Translations under genes and position numbers: made by a program
Shown here: positions 9,956-19,316 of the stretch, piece after piece
How positions within the stretch are numbered: the stretch's first letter is position 1
Layout: each line of letters starts with the position of its first letter
Notes under the pieces: model-generated
Told to the model about the DNA's origin: nothing
What the model saw: the letters and a program-made list of their open reading frames with translations, nothing else
Database searches by the model: none
Source: Neisseria canis
GTDB lineage: Bacteria > Pseudomonadota > Gammaproteobacteria > Burkholderiales > Neisseriaceae
DNA length: 64,000 nucleotides
Assembly (NCBI RefSeq): GCF_900636765.1
Contig: NZ_LR134313.1
Span: 806,001 to 870,000, forward strand
Direction of reading: 5' to 3'

Positions 9956-10447
9956 TTATTGTAATGTAGTTGTACAGCCGGCAGGACGGAAATCTCCTGC
10001 AACATTTGTAGAACATGTCCAAGTGCCAGTATTATCGCGCGCCCATCGAACACGTTGACCAGTTAAAGTGGCTGCTGCATTGTTACCAAATGTTGCAATA
10101 ATTGTTGCAGTATTGTTGCCAGTAATTGCTACCTGAGGTACACCTGTACCAGCTGGAATAGTTTCACCAGTTTGTGCGGCTCCATTGAGAAGGCTTGAAC
10201 CAGTAGCGCCGATAACGCAAGCAGTAGCTACATTAGTATTTGTAGGTGCTGCTACTGTAGTTCGACCGTTCAGCATGCAGGTTTCAACAACAGTTTTCAG
10301 ATTGCCAGCTTCACCCATAACGCGAGTTACTTGTGAGCGGGCAATATAGTTTTGATACATCGGCAGTGCAATCGCAGCCAAAATACCGATAATGGCGATT
10401 ACGATCATCAATTCAATCAGGGTAAAGCCTTTTTGTACAGCTTTCAT
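9956..10447 (-). CDS. Type IV pilin (PilA/PilE-like major pilin candidate)
   Basis: 163-residue prepilin with short leader MKAVQKG and mature start [22 protein letters not shown], the classic type IVa N-methylated helix with Glu5. Four cysteines are visible: two in the alpha-beta loop (ETCMLNG and ATACVIG) and two at the C-terminus (WTCSTN and PAGC), the latter bounding the D-region. The ETC...CxxGxTGSSLL layout resembles pilins of Eikenella/Kingella and other non-pathogenic Neisseriaceae more than gonococcal PilE. The gene is preceded by a sigma-54-type promoter. No silent pilS-type copies are near. Likely the structural subunit for twitching and DNA uptake. Confidence 0.88.
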   Translation of the reverse strand: MKAVQKGFTLIELMIVIAIIGILAAIALPMYQNYIARSQVTRVMGEAGNLKTVVETCMLNGRTTVAAPTNTNVATACVIGATGSSLLNGAAQTGETIPAGTGVPQVAITGNNTATIIATFGNNAAATLTGQRVRWARDNTGTWTCSTNVAGDFRPAGCTTTLQ

Positions 10448-10587
10448 TCTTTCAAACTCCGTATTTATTTAAGTAGTAAAAATTTATCCCGCAATGTATT
10501 TGGTAATTTCTTCAAACCATAATAAAGAAGGGAACTTCATCAGTTGCGGCGGGCTGTTTCCAGCATTGCTGCAGACATGAGGTATGT

Positions 10588-10603
10588 AGCAATAGGTGTG
10601 CCA
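10588..10603 (-). promoter_or_regulatory. Sigma-54 (RpoN) -24/-12 promoter of the pilin gene
   Basis: On the minus strand the sequence reads TGGCAC-N5-TTGCT, with GG and GC exactly 10 bases apart. This is a near-perfect match to the RpoN consensus. It points at the pilin start at 10447 and predicts a leader of about 130 bases. RpoN-driven pilin transcription is known in several bacteria and in N. elongata, but is lost in the pathogenic Neisseria. Confidence 0.78.
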
Positions 10604-10755
10604 AGATTTGAAATTGGGTAGATTTTGATTTTATTTGTTTGATTTTTAATGAATTAATTATTTATTTTTGCTGTTTGGTAATTTTGATTGATGGTGCCGC
10701 TCAGTGGCAATGTGCCGTAATTTGTCAATTAATGAATAATATTTACATATCTTGA

Positions 10756-10772
10756 CTGACATTTTTTGTCAG
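10756..10772. promoter_or_regulatory. Palindrome, candidate activator site upstream of the sigma-54 promoter
   Basis: CTGACA-TTTTT-TGTCAG is a perfect inverted repeat about 155 bases upstream of the -24 element, where an enhancer-binding activator of RpoN would be expected. The TGTC half-site resembles those recognised by PilR-type activators; the assignment is an inference from position and symmetry. Confidence 0.4.
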
Positions 10773-10960
10773 CCTGCTTAAGCGGGGAGTTTGTGCCGAC
10801 AAGTGATTTGGAGGCAATGGAAAAATTTATTTTTATAGAAATAGTTACTGTGTTTGTTTAAATAATGGATAATTGGTTTTATTTTTTGATAAAAGGCGTT
10901 TGGCGTTGGATTGTTTGGATTGGTTTACAATGTTGGCTGGTAAAGAGGATGAATAGAGAA

Positions 10961-10972
10961 TGCCTGTCTGAA
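10961..10972 (+). repeat. Single DUS (TG dialect)
   Basis: Exact TGCCTGTCTGAA, unpaired, in the pilin-capsule intergenic region. Confidence 0.85.
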
Positions 10973-11202
10973 AAAGCTATCTTACGTTCATTAGAGTATT
11001 ACTGAGTAAAACGATGTGAGTTTAAGCTGCACATTGACCAACTTAAACTTAAGAAGGCAAAGCTACGATATTCAGGCTTTGATTTGTCATCGTTGCAATT
11101 ACTGAAAAACACTTGGGCGAAGCCTGGGTGTGATGAAATTGTTTTATCTGGTATGGTTTGGTTATATAAGAGAAAAAACGATATTTATCTGTCTGTCTTT
11201 AA

Positions 11203-11853
11203 TTACAAATTGGCATTGTAATATTCATAAGCCTTATCCATATTTTCAAATTGATGCAAATGTCCTGCTTCCAGCACCATGGCATTATCACAATACTGCT
11301 TCATTGCACTATGGCTGTGGGAAACCAAAATAATGGAGCGGTCTCTTCGTTTTTCAAAAAGCTCATATTTACATTTTGCCGAAAAGCGTGAGTCTCCCAC
11401 CGCAATCACTTCATCAATCAAATAGCAGTCAAACTCAACCGCTAGCGATAAAGCAAATGCCAACCTTGCTTTCATACCTGAAGAATAGCGTTTTACCGGT
11501 TCATATAAATATTGCCCCAGCTCGGAAAACTCTTCAGTAAATCGTTTTACATAATCAGTGTCTACATCATAAATGCGGCAGATAAAACGCAAATTATCCA
11601 TGCCGGTCAGGCTGCCTTGAAATGCACCGCTAAATGCTAAAGGCCAAGAGATGCTCATGGTTCGTTTGATTTCGCCAGAGGTAGGTGGCTCCACTCCGCT
11701 GATCAAACGGATTAAAGTTGACTTGCCTGCACCGTTGCGGCCAAGAATGCCGATTTTTTCACCTTGCTTAAGCTGGAAATTGATATCGTGCAATACTGTG
11801 CGCCAACCAGTGTTTGTGCGATATTGTTTTGATACATGTTCAACTGAAATCAT
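11203..11853 (-). CDS. ctrD: Capsule polysaccharide export ATP-binding protein CtrD/KpsT
   Basis: ATPase of the CtrCD (KpsMT) ABC transporter that exports lipid-linked capsule across the inner membrane. 216 residues, normal for the family. Walker [10 protein letters not shown] (around residue 40), a [16 protein letters not shown] signature, Walker [13 protein letters not shown] and the switch histidine in LVSHSHS are all present. Its ATG overlaps the ctrC stop by 4 bases (ATGA), indicating translational coupling. Last gene of the capsule operon. Confidence 0.93.
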   Translation of the reverse strand: MISVEHVSKQYRTNTGWRTVLHDINFQLKQGEKIGILGRNGAGKSTLIRLISGVEPPTSGEIKRTMSISWPLAFSGAFQGSLTGMDNLRFICRIYDVDTDYVKRFTEEFSELGQYLYEPVKRYSSGMKARLAFALSLAVEFDCYLIDEVIAVGDSRFSAKCKYELFEKRRDRSIILVSHSHSAMKQYCDNAMVLEAGHLHQFENMDKAYEYYNANL

Positions 11854-12647
11854 TCTGGTTCCACACCCTTACTGAAATTATTCACCATAGCTAAACCAAT
11901 TAACAGTAATATTAAATTGCAGATAAGCAAAAACCAGATGTTTTCGTATGTGACGATTGAATCGCCAAAATATCCGTGGCGAAACATTTCCGTACCATGC
12001 ACCATCGGAACCATCAGAGCGTATTCTTGTACTTGATGGGGTAGGGTGTAAACAAAGAAAAAAGCACCGGATAAAGGCAGCGTGATAAAGCTTAAAGTGT
12101 TCCATAATTTTCCGAATGCCTCGAAATTAAAAGCAATCGAGCAAATTACCAAGCCTAAGCCGATTGCGAAAAAAGCCATCATTAACCAAGCAACCAGCAT
12201 ATAAAATATATCCGCCGGAGGGTCTATCCATCTCATTAGCACAAACACAGTAACAATTGCAATTTGAGCAATTGTTGCCCCTGCGATTTCTAGTAATATC
12301 CGTGCGAAAATGGTGTCTAATACTCGTACGTTCCGGTGATATAGCAAACTTGTATTGGCCGAAATGGCACCGATTGCCCTGTTGGAGGCATTACGCCACA
12401 TCATCGCCATAGGGTATCCTGTGAGTACAAAGGCGATAATGTTTAAGGTGGAATATTTATCTGCTTGCATGAACTGCCACATTGACACAAGTAGCACTGT
12501 TAAAAGCAAAGGCTCTACAAACAGCCATAGAAAACCGATATTATTGCGGCCATAGCGAGTGATAATTTCGCGCATCAGGAGCGCGCCGATAACCCGCTTC
12601 TGGATTAACAGTGATTCCCAAAATGAAGTTTTATGCAATTCTTTCAT
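11850..12647 (-). CDS. ctrC: Capsule polysaccharide export inner-membrane protein CtrC/KpsM
   Basis: Permease subunit of the capsule ABC-2 exporter. 265 residues with about six hydrophobic segments. The family's N-terminal amphipathic stretch and [21 protein letters not shown] motif precede the first membrane segment. It overlaps ctrB by one base and ctrD by four. Partner of the CtrD ATPase, and it joins the CtrB/CtrA periplasmic and outer-membrane conduit. Confidence 0.93.
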   Translation of the reverse strand: MKELHKTSFWESLLIQKRVIGALLMREIITRYGRNNIGFLWLFVEPLLLTVLLVSMWQFMQADKYSTLNIIAFVLTGYPMAMMWRNASNRAIGAISANTSLLYHRNVRVLDTIFARILLEIAGATIAQIAIVTVFVLMRWIDPPADIFYMLVAWLMMAFFAIGLGLVICSIAFNFEAFGKLWNTLSFITLPLSGAFFFVYTLPHQVQEYALMVPMVHGTEMFRHGYFGDSIVTYENIWFLLICNLILLLIGLAMVNNFSKGVEPE

Positions 12648-13810
12648 CAGTTTTTATGCTCGCGCACGCTGGCTATCAATAAGCTCAAAATTCCATACAT
12701 CATCAAACCGATGATAAAAGTAGCAACAATATTATAAAAGCGGTGGGGTTTGGTTGCTAAATCGGGCTCGCTCGGCTGGGACACTACTTCTAAATAGAGC
12801 TGTTGGCGGTTGGCTTCTGCTTTGGCGCTTTCAAGTGATGTAATAGCAGCTGCTAATTGCTTGGTAGCCAAGTCATTTTCCAAAAACAAGCGCTGATATT
12901 CTTCAGCTTGGCCTGTTAGAGACTTTGAACCTCCGCCGGAAATCATTTTTGTTTGCTGGGCAATTTCTTTCCGCAGGCTTTGCTCACGAGCTTTGAGGCC
13001 TTGAAGCTGAGGATTATCCGGGGTAATTGCTTTTACCTGATCCAATTGTGTTTGAATCACAATCAATTCGTCTTGCAACTTGGAAACCAAGCCTATCTGC
13101 ACTTCTGATTGGGCTTTTAAATCGAAAACTTTATTATTGGTGCGGTAATTGGTCATATTGGCCGCGGTTTTTTTTACCCGCTGTTCCGCTACCTTAACGG
13201 CATCTTCAGCATAACGAATGGTATCCTGTCGGGCCCTTTCGTTAAGTTTATTAATCAAATGTTCACCTTGTTTCAGCAAAGCTGCATTGATCTTTTTGGA
13301 TTCTTTTGCATCAAATGATGTAACTTCCAACAAAGAAATACCGGATACTGCATCAAAATTAATCTGAATTTTATCTTTGTAATATTGATAAAAAGCCTCA
13401 TTCGATCCAAATAAGCCAAAAGCATTAAAACGGCTGAATATATCGCCTTTTTCCTCATAAAAAGCCCGAACCGGTAAAGCTTTTCCCAGCTCTGCTAGCG
13501 CCGTGCGCGAATACATATAATCACGTACTGTATAAGTATCGTCTTGGGCGCGGGAGAAGCCAACATTTTGCAATAATGCCCCTAAACCACTTAAAGAGCT
13601 TTGGCTTTTTGAAGAACGCACTACAAAAGTAGATTCTGATGTATATTGATCCGATGCTATTACACTAAAATATACAGCAGAAATAAAAGTGGGGATTACT
13701 ACAGTAGCCCAAAGTAAAGGTGAAATTTTTTTAGTTAAGCTTTTTTTCTTATTTAATTTTTCAACAGGCCCTTGAGTCTGCTCTTCAACTATTGTTTCTT
13801 GTTTTGACAT
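12647..13810 (-). CDS. ctrB: Capsule export periplasmic adaptor CtrB/KpsE
   Basis: Polysaccharide co-polymerase/adaptor of the PCP-3 type that links the ABC exporter to the outer-membrane channel. 387 residues. A cytoplasmic N-terminus with charged residues is followed by a membrane segment (LLWATVVIPTFISAVYFSVI). A long periplasmic part with predicted coiled coils (about residues 200-330, with QDELIVIQTQLDQVKA and similar) follows, and a second membrane segment lies close to the C-terminus (FYNIVATFIIGLMMYGILSL). Sits 16 bases after the ctrA stop. Confidence 0.92.
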   Translation of the reverse strand: MSKQETIVEEQTQGPVEKLNKKKSLTKKISPLLWATVVIPTFISAVYFSVIASDQYTSESTFVVRSSKSQSSLSGLGALLQNVGFSRAQDDTYTVRDYMYSRTALAELGKALPVRAFYEEKGDIFSRFNAFGLFGSNEAFYQYYKDKIQINFDAVSGISLLEVTSFDAKESKKINAALLKQGEHLINKLNERARQDTIRYAEDAVKVAEQRVKKTAANMTNYRTNNKVFDLKAQSEVQIGLVSKLQDELIVIQTQLDQVKAITPDNPQLQGLKAREQSLRKEIAQQTKMISGGGSKSLTGQAEEYQRLFLENDLATKQLAAAITSLESAKAEANRQQLYLEVVSQPSEPDLATKPHRFYNIVATFIIGLMMYGILSLLIASVREHKN

Positions 13811-13826
13811 ATCCGGTTACAACCTA

Positions 13827-14987
13827 TCAATTTGCAATATTATCAATGCTATTTACCCCGCTAACCACAGGAGAGAACACAAATTGTAAGAATTTTTGCA
13901 CCTCCTTTAATGGGGCGTTAGAAACGTATACTACGTCTTTATTCTGTACAGGAAAACGTTGCATCCAGAAAAAAGAATTTGCATCAGAAAGATTCAAACG
14001 GTAAACCACAGGAATTTCAGCGTCATAAGCATATCCTTCTGCCAACCAATTTCCTTTCTCTTCATCGGGTAAATCTGCCAGAGGTTGATAACGGAACACA
14101 AAAACCCCTCGAGCATCCGATCGGTTATCTTGTAAACCGCCCATCCTCCCAATCGCCTCCGCTAAAGATAGGCCTTTAACTGAGAAATTAATCTGCTGGC
14201 TATGTCCTACTGCACCCATGGAAGTAAAGCTGTATGGTGTTGTGATCATAGTAACTATGTCATTACGACGCAAAAGAATGTTCTGACGAGGATTGGAAAC
14301 CAAATCCTCTAGGGCTACAGTTTTGACTTGATCGTCTCGGGTAAGCTGGATATTGGTGTCTTGTACATTCGCTGTAGAGCCACCGACAGCGGCAATTGCA
14401 TCCAATATCCGTTCTCCGGCTGCTGTTAAAGGCATACGGATACTATTGCCTGCCCGAATAACTGACACATTTGCCGCATTATTGTGCGCTAACCGTACCA
14501 TTACTTGAGGTTGATTGGCTTTTCTATGCAGGCTCTTTTTGATTTGTTCCTGAATTTGGAGGGGTGTTTTGCCTGCTACATGAATATTACCGACAAAAGG
14601 AATAGAAATCATACCCTTTTGATTAACCATCTGTTCGGGCAATTTAGTTGCCTGGGCGGTTCCGGTTCCTGCAACAGAAAGTGAGCCTCCAAATAATACA
14701 GCCGGAGCCGCTTCCCAAATCGTAATATCTAGTACATCACCTATACCCACTGCATTAGGTGACGCTTGATTGCTTTCCAGTGACAAAAAAGATTGCCGTA
14801 ACTGTTGCTGATAAAGATTACGTACAACAGTATCATTAACTTCAATCAATTCAACTTTAGGCACGTTAACATTGGTTTGCTGTCTTTCTAATTGACTGAT
14901 TTTACGGCCGCTTGGTCCAGAGGACGGAATGCTGCCGCAAGCACTAAGCCCAAGTATAATCATCACAAGTATTAAAGGCTTTTTCAT
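13827..14987 (-). CDS. ctrA: Capsule outer-membrane export lipoprotein CtrA (Wza/KpsD family)
   Basis: Outer-membrane polysaccharide export channel. The ATG at 14987 gives a classical lipoprotein signal, MKKPLILVMIILGLSAC, with lipobox LSAC; the open frame extends 19 codons further upstream (to 15044) but would bury the signal, so that start is rejected. 386 residues. The Poly_export/SLBB arrangement is visible: VGIGDVLDITIWEAAP (about residue 100), PFVGNIHVAGKTP, and SLBB-like repeats further on. First of the ctrABCD export genes, directly after kpsC and a DUS hairpin. Confidence 0.92.
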   Translation of the reverse strand: MKKPLILVMIILGLSACGSIPSSGPSGRKISQLERQQTNVNVPKVELIEVNDTVVRNLYQQQLRQSFLSLESNQASPNAVGIGDVLDITIWEAAPAVLFGGSLSVAGTGTAQATKLPEQMVNQKGMISIPFVGNIHVAGKTPLQIQEQIKKSLHRKANQPQVMVRLAHNNAANVSVIRAGNSIRMPLTAAGERILDAIAAVGGSTANVQDTNIQLTRDDQVKTVALEDLVSNPRQNILLRRNDIVTMITTPYSFTSMGAVGHSQQINFSVKGLSLAEAIGRMGGLQDNRSDARGVFVFRYQPLADLPDEEKGNWLAEGYAYDAEIPVVYRLNLSDANSFFWMQRFPVQNKDVVYVSNAPLKEVQKFLQFVFSPVVSGVNSIDNIAN

Positions 14988-15083
14988 ATTTCCAAATAAC
15001 CTAGATTGCTGGTTAAAGCACCTTTTAAAGTTTTCAATAAACACACAAAAGTCTGAATATATTACACATCAGATTCTGTATCC

Positions 15084-15143
15084 AATGCCTGTCTGAAAAT
15101 GAGATTAACATTATAAATTTAATCCCATTTTCAGACAGGCATT
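15084..15143. terminator. Extended DUS inverted repeat between kpsC/lipA and ctrA
   Basis: Two DUS in opposite orientation extended by matching flanks: AATGCCTGTCTGAAAATG and its complement plus a further 6-7 bases with one mismatch. The stem is about 24 bp around a short AT loop. It can attenuate read-through from the biosynthesis genes into ctrABCD. Confidence 0.7.
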
Positions 15144-15152
15144 ATGCTGCAT

Positions 15153-17180
15153 TCATTTCCCTTTTGCAGCCATAATCAGTAATGCTTTCAATTGCATAGA
15201 CCTACGCCCAAGCCAACTGCTGTGTATTTTTCCAGTCCGTTTTATTTTTTGTTTGTTCAAAACATCAACAATAGCGAAAGCATCCACGAGCTTTCCCGTG
15301 TTCGGATGAAGATAAACCGGATAACGCATCATACAACCAACGACTAATTCATAGATCGTTAAACGACGTGTTCGCCTTGATAAAGGCACCATATCTTCGG
15401 TCAAGCCCCAGCCCGCGTAAAAAGGAAGTCCATAGCATACGACTTTTTTCCCCCTTAGCAAAGCCTCGAAACCAGCGAGAGAAGTCATTGTGTGAACCTC
15501 GTCTACCTGATGGATACATGAAAGAATATCTGCTTCCGATACAATTTGATCAGCAAAAGATAAAGCCGCTTCTTCTGAAACCATACCTACTCTGTTGCCA
15601 CTCACCACATCAGGATGGGGCTTAAAAACAATATAAGCATCAGGATTTCGCCGTCTTACCGTTTCCAACAAAATCAGATTTGACTGTATTTCCGGAGAGC
15701 CATAGCGGATAGAAGCATCGTCTTCCACCTGACCCGGCACTAAAATAACCTTTTCCGGTCGAGGTTCTGGCAATGGCATTCCTCCAATGCCTACATTATA
15801 TTTGCCAATATTTAATTCATTGAGTTGCTTAATTAATAGTTGGGCAGCATCTATTTCACATTGATCAAATATAGTTTCTTGTAACAGACTTTCCAAACGC
15901 GAAACTGTACGTGCATCAAAATAAATACCTTTATTATCTATAACCAATGACAAAGGTGAGGCTAAATTCGATCCTAAACCTACTGAGCGGATAAAACCAT
16001 CCTCCATAGCCAACACCGGAACCCCATATTGGGCTGCCCAGCGTTCAGCATCCTCTTGCTTGCGCCCCCATACTAAGATTTTTGTATCTTTTGTTAATTT
16101 TTCCGAATCAAAATCTGTTACAGAATTAAAAAATTTTAATCTATTCGAAGGTGTTTCTAAAAAAGGAGAGATGGTTTTCTTCTTCCACCAAGATAGACCG
16201 GTTATCCAAATCTCTCCTTCTAATAATGTTTCATGCTGTTTATTTTGGCGCAAGTAATCAATTACATCAAAAATCGAACCTTCTTTTCCAAAAAAAGGAT
16301 TGATATAACAGCTATAGCATAAATATGCCGCAGTAAAGAGCTCCAAAATAGTTGCTTCAGTTCGGCGCCCTAACTGTTTGAGAGGCAAAATTCCTTCATG
16401 TCTATCATCTGTTACCCCCCAACCTGCGTACCATGGCAATCCAAAAGTAACAACCCTTTTATTTCTTATTAATGCTTCAAAACCGAATTGGGATGTGACC
16501 GTATAAACCTGATCCATTTTTTTCAGTAAAACAGACGGATTCAAATTTTCCGAAATTATCTTTACTTGATCGTTTTGCAATACGTCAGTTAAACACCCTT
16601 GCTTTTTTCCTGATAACACATCAGGGTGTACTTTAATCCATAAAACAGCTTCAGGGTTTTCCGCTTGGGCAACCTTAAACATCTCCAAAAAAGTTTCTTT
16701 GCTTGCGCCGCCATACTGCAAAGCCAAGTCGCCAACAGTTTGATCTACCAATAAAATATTTTGGCAACTTTCATCTACTGATAACGAATCAGGCCAACTA
16801 TCTAAGTTACGGTTATATTTGGATAAACCATATTTTAAGACAAGATTCAAAGCCTTCTGTGCTTCATTCGATTTTGAGTGTAATAAGTTTTTGTCTCGAA
16901 TCAAGCGCTCCAGCTTTGAAGGATTTGTTGCATCATAATAAATCCCCACATCATCTATTACCAATGATAAAGGAGCTTCTCCTTCCACTCCCAAACCCAT
17001 TGATCGTAAAAAGCCATCTTCCAAGTAAATAATTGGTTTTTTTAATATCTTTTGAGCAAACAATCTTCTTTTGGGGTGCTTTTTACCCCATAAAATAAAG
17101 GCATCATCAAGCAAATCAGAAGAAAGAAGAGATTTCAGATATTTCCGTTGCCGAAACAAACCCAAACTGGAGAGCATCAT
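15153..17180 (-). CDS. kpsC: Capsule linker beta-Kdo transferase KpsC/LipA
   Basis: Retaining beta-Kdo transferase that builds the poly-Kdo linker joining capsule to phosphatidylglycerol. 675 residues from the ATG at 17180; a TTG at 17198 would overlap the previous gene. The protein is an internal duplication of two glycosyltransferase modules, as in KpsC. The paired motifs LSLVIDDVGIYYDA and LSLVIDNKGIYFDA, and YAGWGVTDD and YAGWGLTED, each occur once per half. Known in meningococcus as LipA. The partner KpsS/LipB, which adds the first Kdo, is not encoded in this window. Confidence 0.93.
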   Translation of the reverse strand: MMLSSLGLFRQRKYLKSLLSSDLLDDAFILWGKKHPKRRLFAQKILKKPIIYLEDGFLRSMGLGVEGEAPLSLVIDDVGIYYDATNPSKLERLIRDKNLLHSKSNEAQKALNLVLKYGLSKYNRNLDSWPDSLSVDESCQNILLVDQTVGDLALQYGGASKETFLEMFKVAQAENPEAVLWIKVHPDVLSGKKQGCLTDVLQNDQVKIISENLNPSVLLKKMDQVYTVTSQFGFEALIRNKRVVTFGLPWYAGWGVTDDRHEGILPLKQLGRRTEATILELFTAAYLCYSCYINPFFGKEGSIFDVIDYLRQNKQHETLLEGEIWITGLSWWKKKTISPFLETPSNRLKFFNSVTDFDSEKLTKDTKILVWGRKQEDAERWAAQYGVPVLAMEDGFIRSVGLGSNLASPLSLVIDNKGIYFDARTVSRLESLLQETIFDQCEIDAAQLLIKQLNELNIGKYNVGIGGMPLPEPRPEKVILVPGQVEDDASIRYGSPEIQSNLILLETVRRRNPDAYIVFKPHPDVVSGNRVGMVSEEAALSFADQIVSEADILSCIHQVDEVHTMTSLAGFEALLRGKKVVCYGLPFYAGWGLTEDMVPLSRRTRRLTIYELVVGCMMRYPVYLHPNTGKLVDAFAIVDVLNKQKIKRTGKIHSSWLGRRSMQLKALLIMAAKGK

Positions 17181-17181
17181 A

Positions 17182-18162
17182 TTATTTTTTAGAAGCAATC
17201 ACTGCTTCGATTTTTTCCAAAAATTTTTGCCATGTAAAATTATTCAACACAAAATCTGCACCAGCCTTAGCCATTTCTAAATCTTGTTTGGACGGGCCAT
17301 GTTTTAAACGCTCAAATAAAGCTACTGCCTCATCTTCAGAGTGAACAATATGGCAGTAATCTTTAAATAACCTATCCATCGCCAAACTTGGTGTCGAAAC
17401 TAAAATACCACCGCAAGCCAACACTTCTACCACACGACGGGAAAACATAGTTGGAGAATCTTCAATCGTATTCACATTAAGCGATACGGCAAATTGCCTG
17501 TAAATATCAGCTGTTTGAACATAATCTACAGCAGGACGTACTGTTAAGCCAAATTCTGCTTCTGGATAGCGGTAATTATCTGATTTTCTATCAGAATTTC
17601 GATCAAAAATCGTTACTGGCAGACCTGCTTTGGCAGCTGCTCTAAACAATAATTCTTGCCGCTCCCTGCGCTTATTATGGATATGTTTGCTGTAGCTGCC
17701 AATAAAATTGGCGGCCATATACTTAAAATTAAACCCTTGATAATTATGGATTCGAGGTTGAACAGGAAACATAGCTACATCAACCGTAGTTTCTGATGGC
17801 ACGACTACTCTATATCGTTCTACGCAATTTTGATCTACGGTAAAAATATGGTCGAAATGTTTGGCAGAATCAATAAAGCGGTCAAAATGAATCGAGTCTT
17901 CTTTATTCCAAAAAACGGTGGGAATTCCCTTGTCTTTGGCCGTCTGAACCAAACGCACTAATTTTTTGTTAGTACGCTTGGGATTGTCGGGATAAGCAGC
18001 AACTTTATATTTCCAGCAATTTTTGTAGCCGTTCCAAGCGGATTCGACCAATAAAATCGGATTATCTTTGTTGCTAAGTTGCCACCAAGACTCTTGAATG
18101 TTGATGTCTTCACAAAGTAAAGATTGGCGAGTCAGTTCATCGCTGATTAAATAGCATTTCAT
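17182..18162 (-). CDS. CgeB-like glycosyltransferase, capsule biosynthesis
   Basis: 326 residues resembling CgeB/DUF3880-type GT-B glycosyltransferases. It shares the stretches GIPTVFWNKED, SAW(N/S)G and a C-terminal FSRRVVEVLACGG...MDRLFKDY region with the larger 23986-26040 protein, so the two are paralogous transferases of one locus. The conserved C-terminal half would bind the nucleotide sugar. No signal peptide. One base overlaps the next gene upstream. Substrate sugar cannot be deduced. Placed just before kpsC, so it likely acts on the growing capsule repeat. Confidence 0.75.
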   Translation of the reverse strand: MKCYLISDELTRQSLLCEDINIQESWWQLSNKDNPILLVESAWNGYKNCWKYKVAAYPDNPKRTNKKLVRLVQTAKDKGIPTVFWNKEDSIHFDRFIDSAKHFDHIFTVDQNCVERYRVVVPSETTVDVAMFPVQPRIHNYQGFNFKYMAANFIGSYSKHIHNKRRERQELLFRAAAKAGLPVTIFDRNSDRKSDNYRYPEAEFGLTVRPAVDYVQTADIYRQFAVSLNVNTIEDSPTMFSRRVVEVLACGGILVSTPSLAMDRLFKDYCHIVHSEDEAVALFERLKHGPSKQDLEMAKAGADFVLNNFTWQKFLEKIEAVIASKK

Positions 18163-19310
18163 CAGCTAACCTTATGGATATTAGTTTCCAAAATTACACT
18201 CTTTCCTTTTGGATAGAACTCTTGAATAGAGAAAAACACTTTGGTACCAGCTGGGATTTTAAATATGATTTCTCGTTCATACACTTGATATGGCTGAGTT
18301 GTAATATATTTAAAATACCCGATTTCCGCCCAATCAGATTTAGCATATTTTTGTTGCGTATAAAATTCGCTATTTTCCGGCTCATATTTAACCGTATGAA
18401 GCAGATCTCTTTGGCCAACTTGATGATTGCCAGCCAACATAATATTGATAGACACAGTAGAATCTGCATCTTTTTTACCTTGTAGGATTAAAGGCTGATA
18501 TGAAGAATCATCCTTCTTTTTAATCGGCAGAGCATCCATAAAAAGCGGCAAATAATCTATATGGATAATATTCTGCTCCAAATTCTTTTGATAGATATTT
18601 AAATGATTGATATAGTTCAATAAATGCAGGTAAACCTTTTTGTCATAATGATAAGGTTGAAGCCCCCATTTGTGCTCATCATCCGCTTTTAATAACTCCA
18701 CAGGATATTCAAGAACTTTAATCCCACTTGATTGCTCGATATAGGTATACAGTTTACCCAACCAAGCATTATTTTCATCAATCCACGACTGATAAGTATC
18801 AGCAACAACATTTCCGTCCGATACCGTTTTATTGGTCCAAAAAACCTTATTCAAAATAATTTTATGTAGAAAATTGTGTTGCTTGGCTAAGGCTATAAAC
18901 TTATCCCAACCTTCTTTCCATCTCTCAAAAAATTCATTGCTGTTAGATGGAATTACTTTTCCTGATTTATCGTAGTGGCAATTATTGGATAGCTCAGGGG
19001 ATAAAGTAAAAATTTCATTTTGCTCCGATGCAAACAAATTAAATCTTTCATCAATCAAATCAATAATCAGCCAATCAAACTGATTATGAGTAAGAGAATG
19101 TTCTGTTTTTTTTAAAACATCGTTTTCTACCATACGACGCTGAAATGCCGAAGGAATAGTAGATAAATCTAATCCTTGTACTACATTATGATGAAACGCA
19201 CTGGCAAATGAGGTTCTTGCCAAATAGGAAGTGATGTTATAGTTCGCCCCTTCTTTCAATGCAAAGGCATCTCGGCTGACACAAGATCCTAAAATAAATA
19301 GCTTGTTCAT
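18162..19310 (-). CDS. SGNH/DUF6270-like protein with C-terminal accessory module
   Basis: 382 residues. The N-terminus MNKLFILGSCVSRDAF is the start typical of DUF6270 proteins, which look like SGNH-fold hydrolases/transferases (GSCVSRD as nucleophile block) found in capsule and surface polysaccharide loci. The region WLIIDLIDERF forms the next conserved strand. From about residue 270 it carries a separate beta-rich module containing EIGYFKYI and EFYPKGK, matched in the neighbouring 19317-20414 protein and more distantly in two others. Likely modifies the capsule, for example by acetyl or other ester transfer; this is inference. Confidence 0.65.
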   Translation of the reverse strand: MNKLFILGSCVSRDAFALKEGANYNITSYLARTSFASAFHHNVVQGLDLSTIPSAFQRRMVENDVLKKTEHSLTHNQFDWLIIDLIDERFNLFASEQNEIFTLSPELSNNCHYDKSGKVIPSNSNEFFERWKEGWDKFIALAKQHNFLHKIILNKVFWTNKTVSDGNVVADTYQSWIDENNAWLGKLYTYIEQSSGIKVLEYPVELLKADDEHKWGLQPYHYDKKVYLHLLNYINHLNIYQKNLEQNIIHIDYLPLFMDALPIKKKDDSSYQPLILQGKKDADSTVSINIMLAGNHQVGQRDLLHTVKYEPENSEFYTQQKYAKSDWAEIGYFKYITTQPYQVYEREIIFKIPAGTKVFFSIQEFYPKGKSVILETNIHKVS

Positions 19311-19316
19311 ATTTTA

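Larger units (their letters stand above)
10448..11202. other. 755-base intergenic region between the pilin genes and the capsule locus
   Basis: AT-rich and without a convincing gene. It contains the sigma-54 promoter, the CTGACA palindrome and one DUS at 10961-10972. A 71-codon open stretch on the plus strand (11006-11221) has no clear start codon or recognised similarity and runs into the end of ctrD; it may be a decayed remnant. Confidence 0.6.

Noticed and set aside
9283..10447. Silent pilS cassette next to an expressed pilin
   Set aside because: Both genes have full leaders, starts and ribosome sites, and they differ too much to recombine like pilS/pilE.
11006..11221. 71-codon plus-strand open stretch overlapping the end of ctrD
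   Set aside because: No ATG/GTG/TTG with a ribosome site at its 5' end, no recognised family, and it ends inside ctrD. Noted as a possible remnant only.
13827..15044. Longer ctrA start at 15044
   Set aside because: Would place 19 residues before an otherwise ideal lipoprotein signal.
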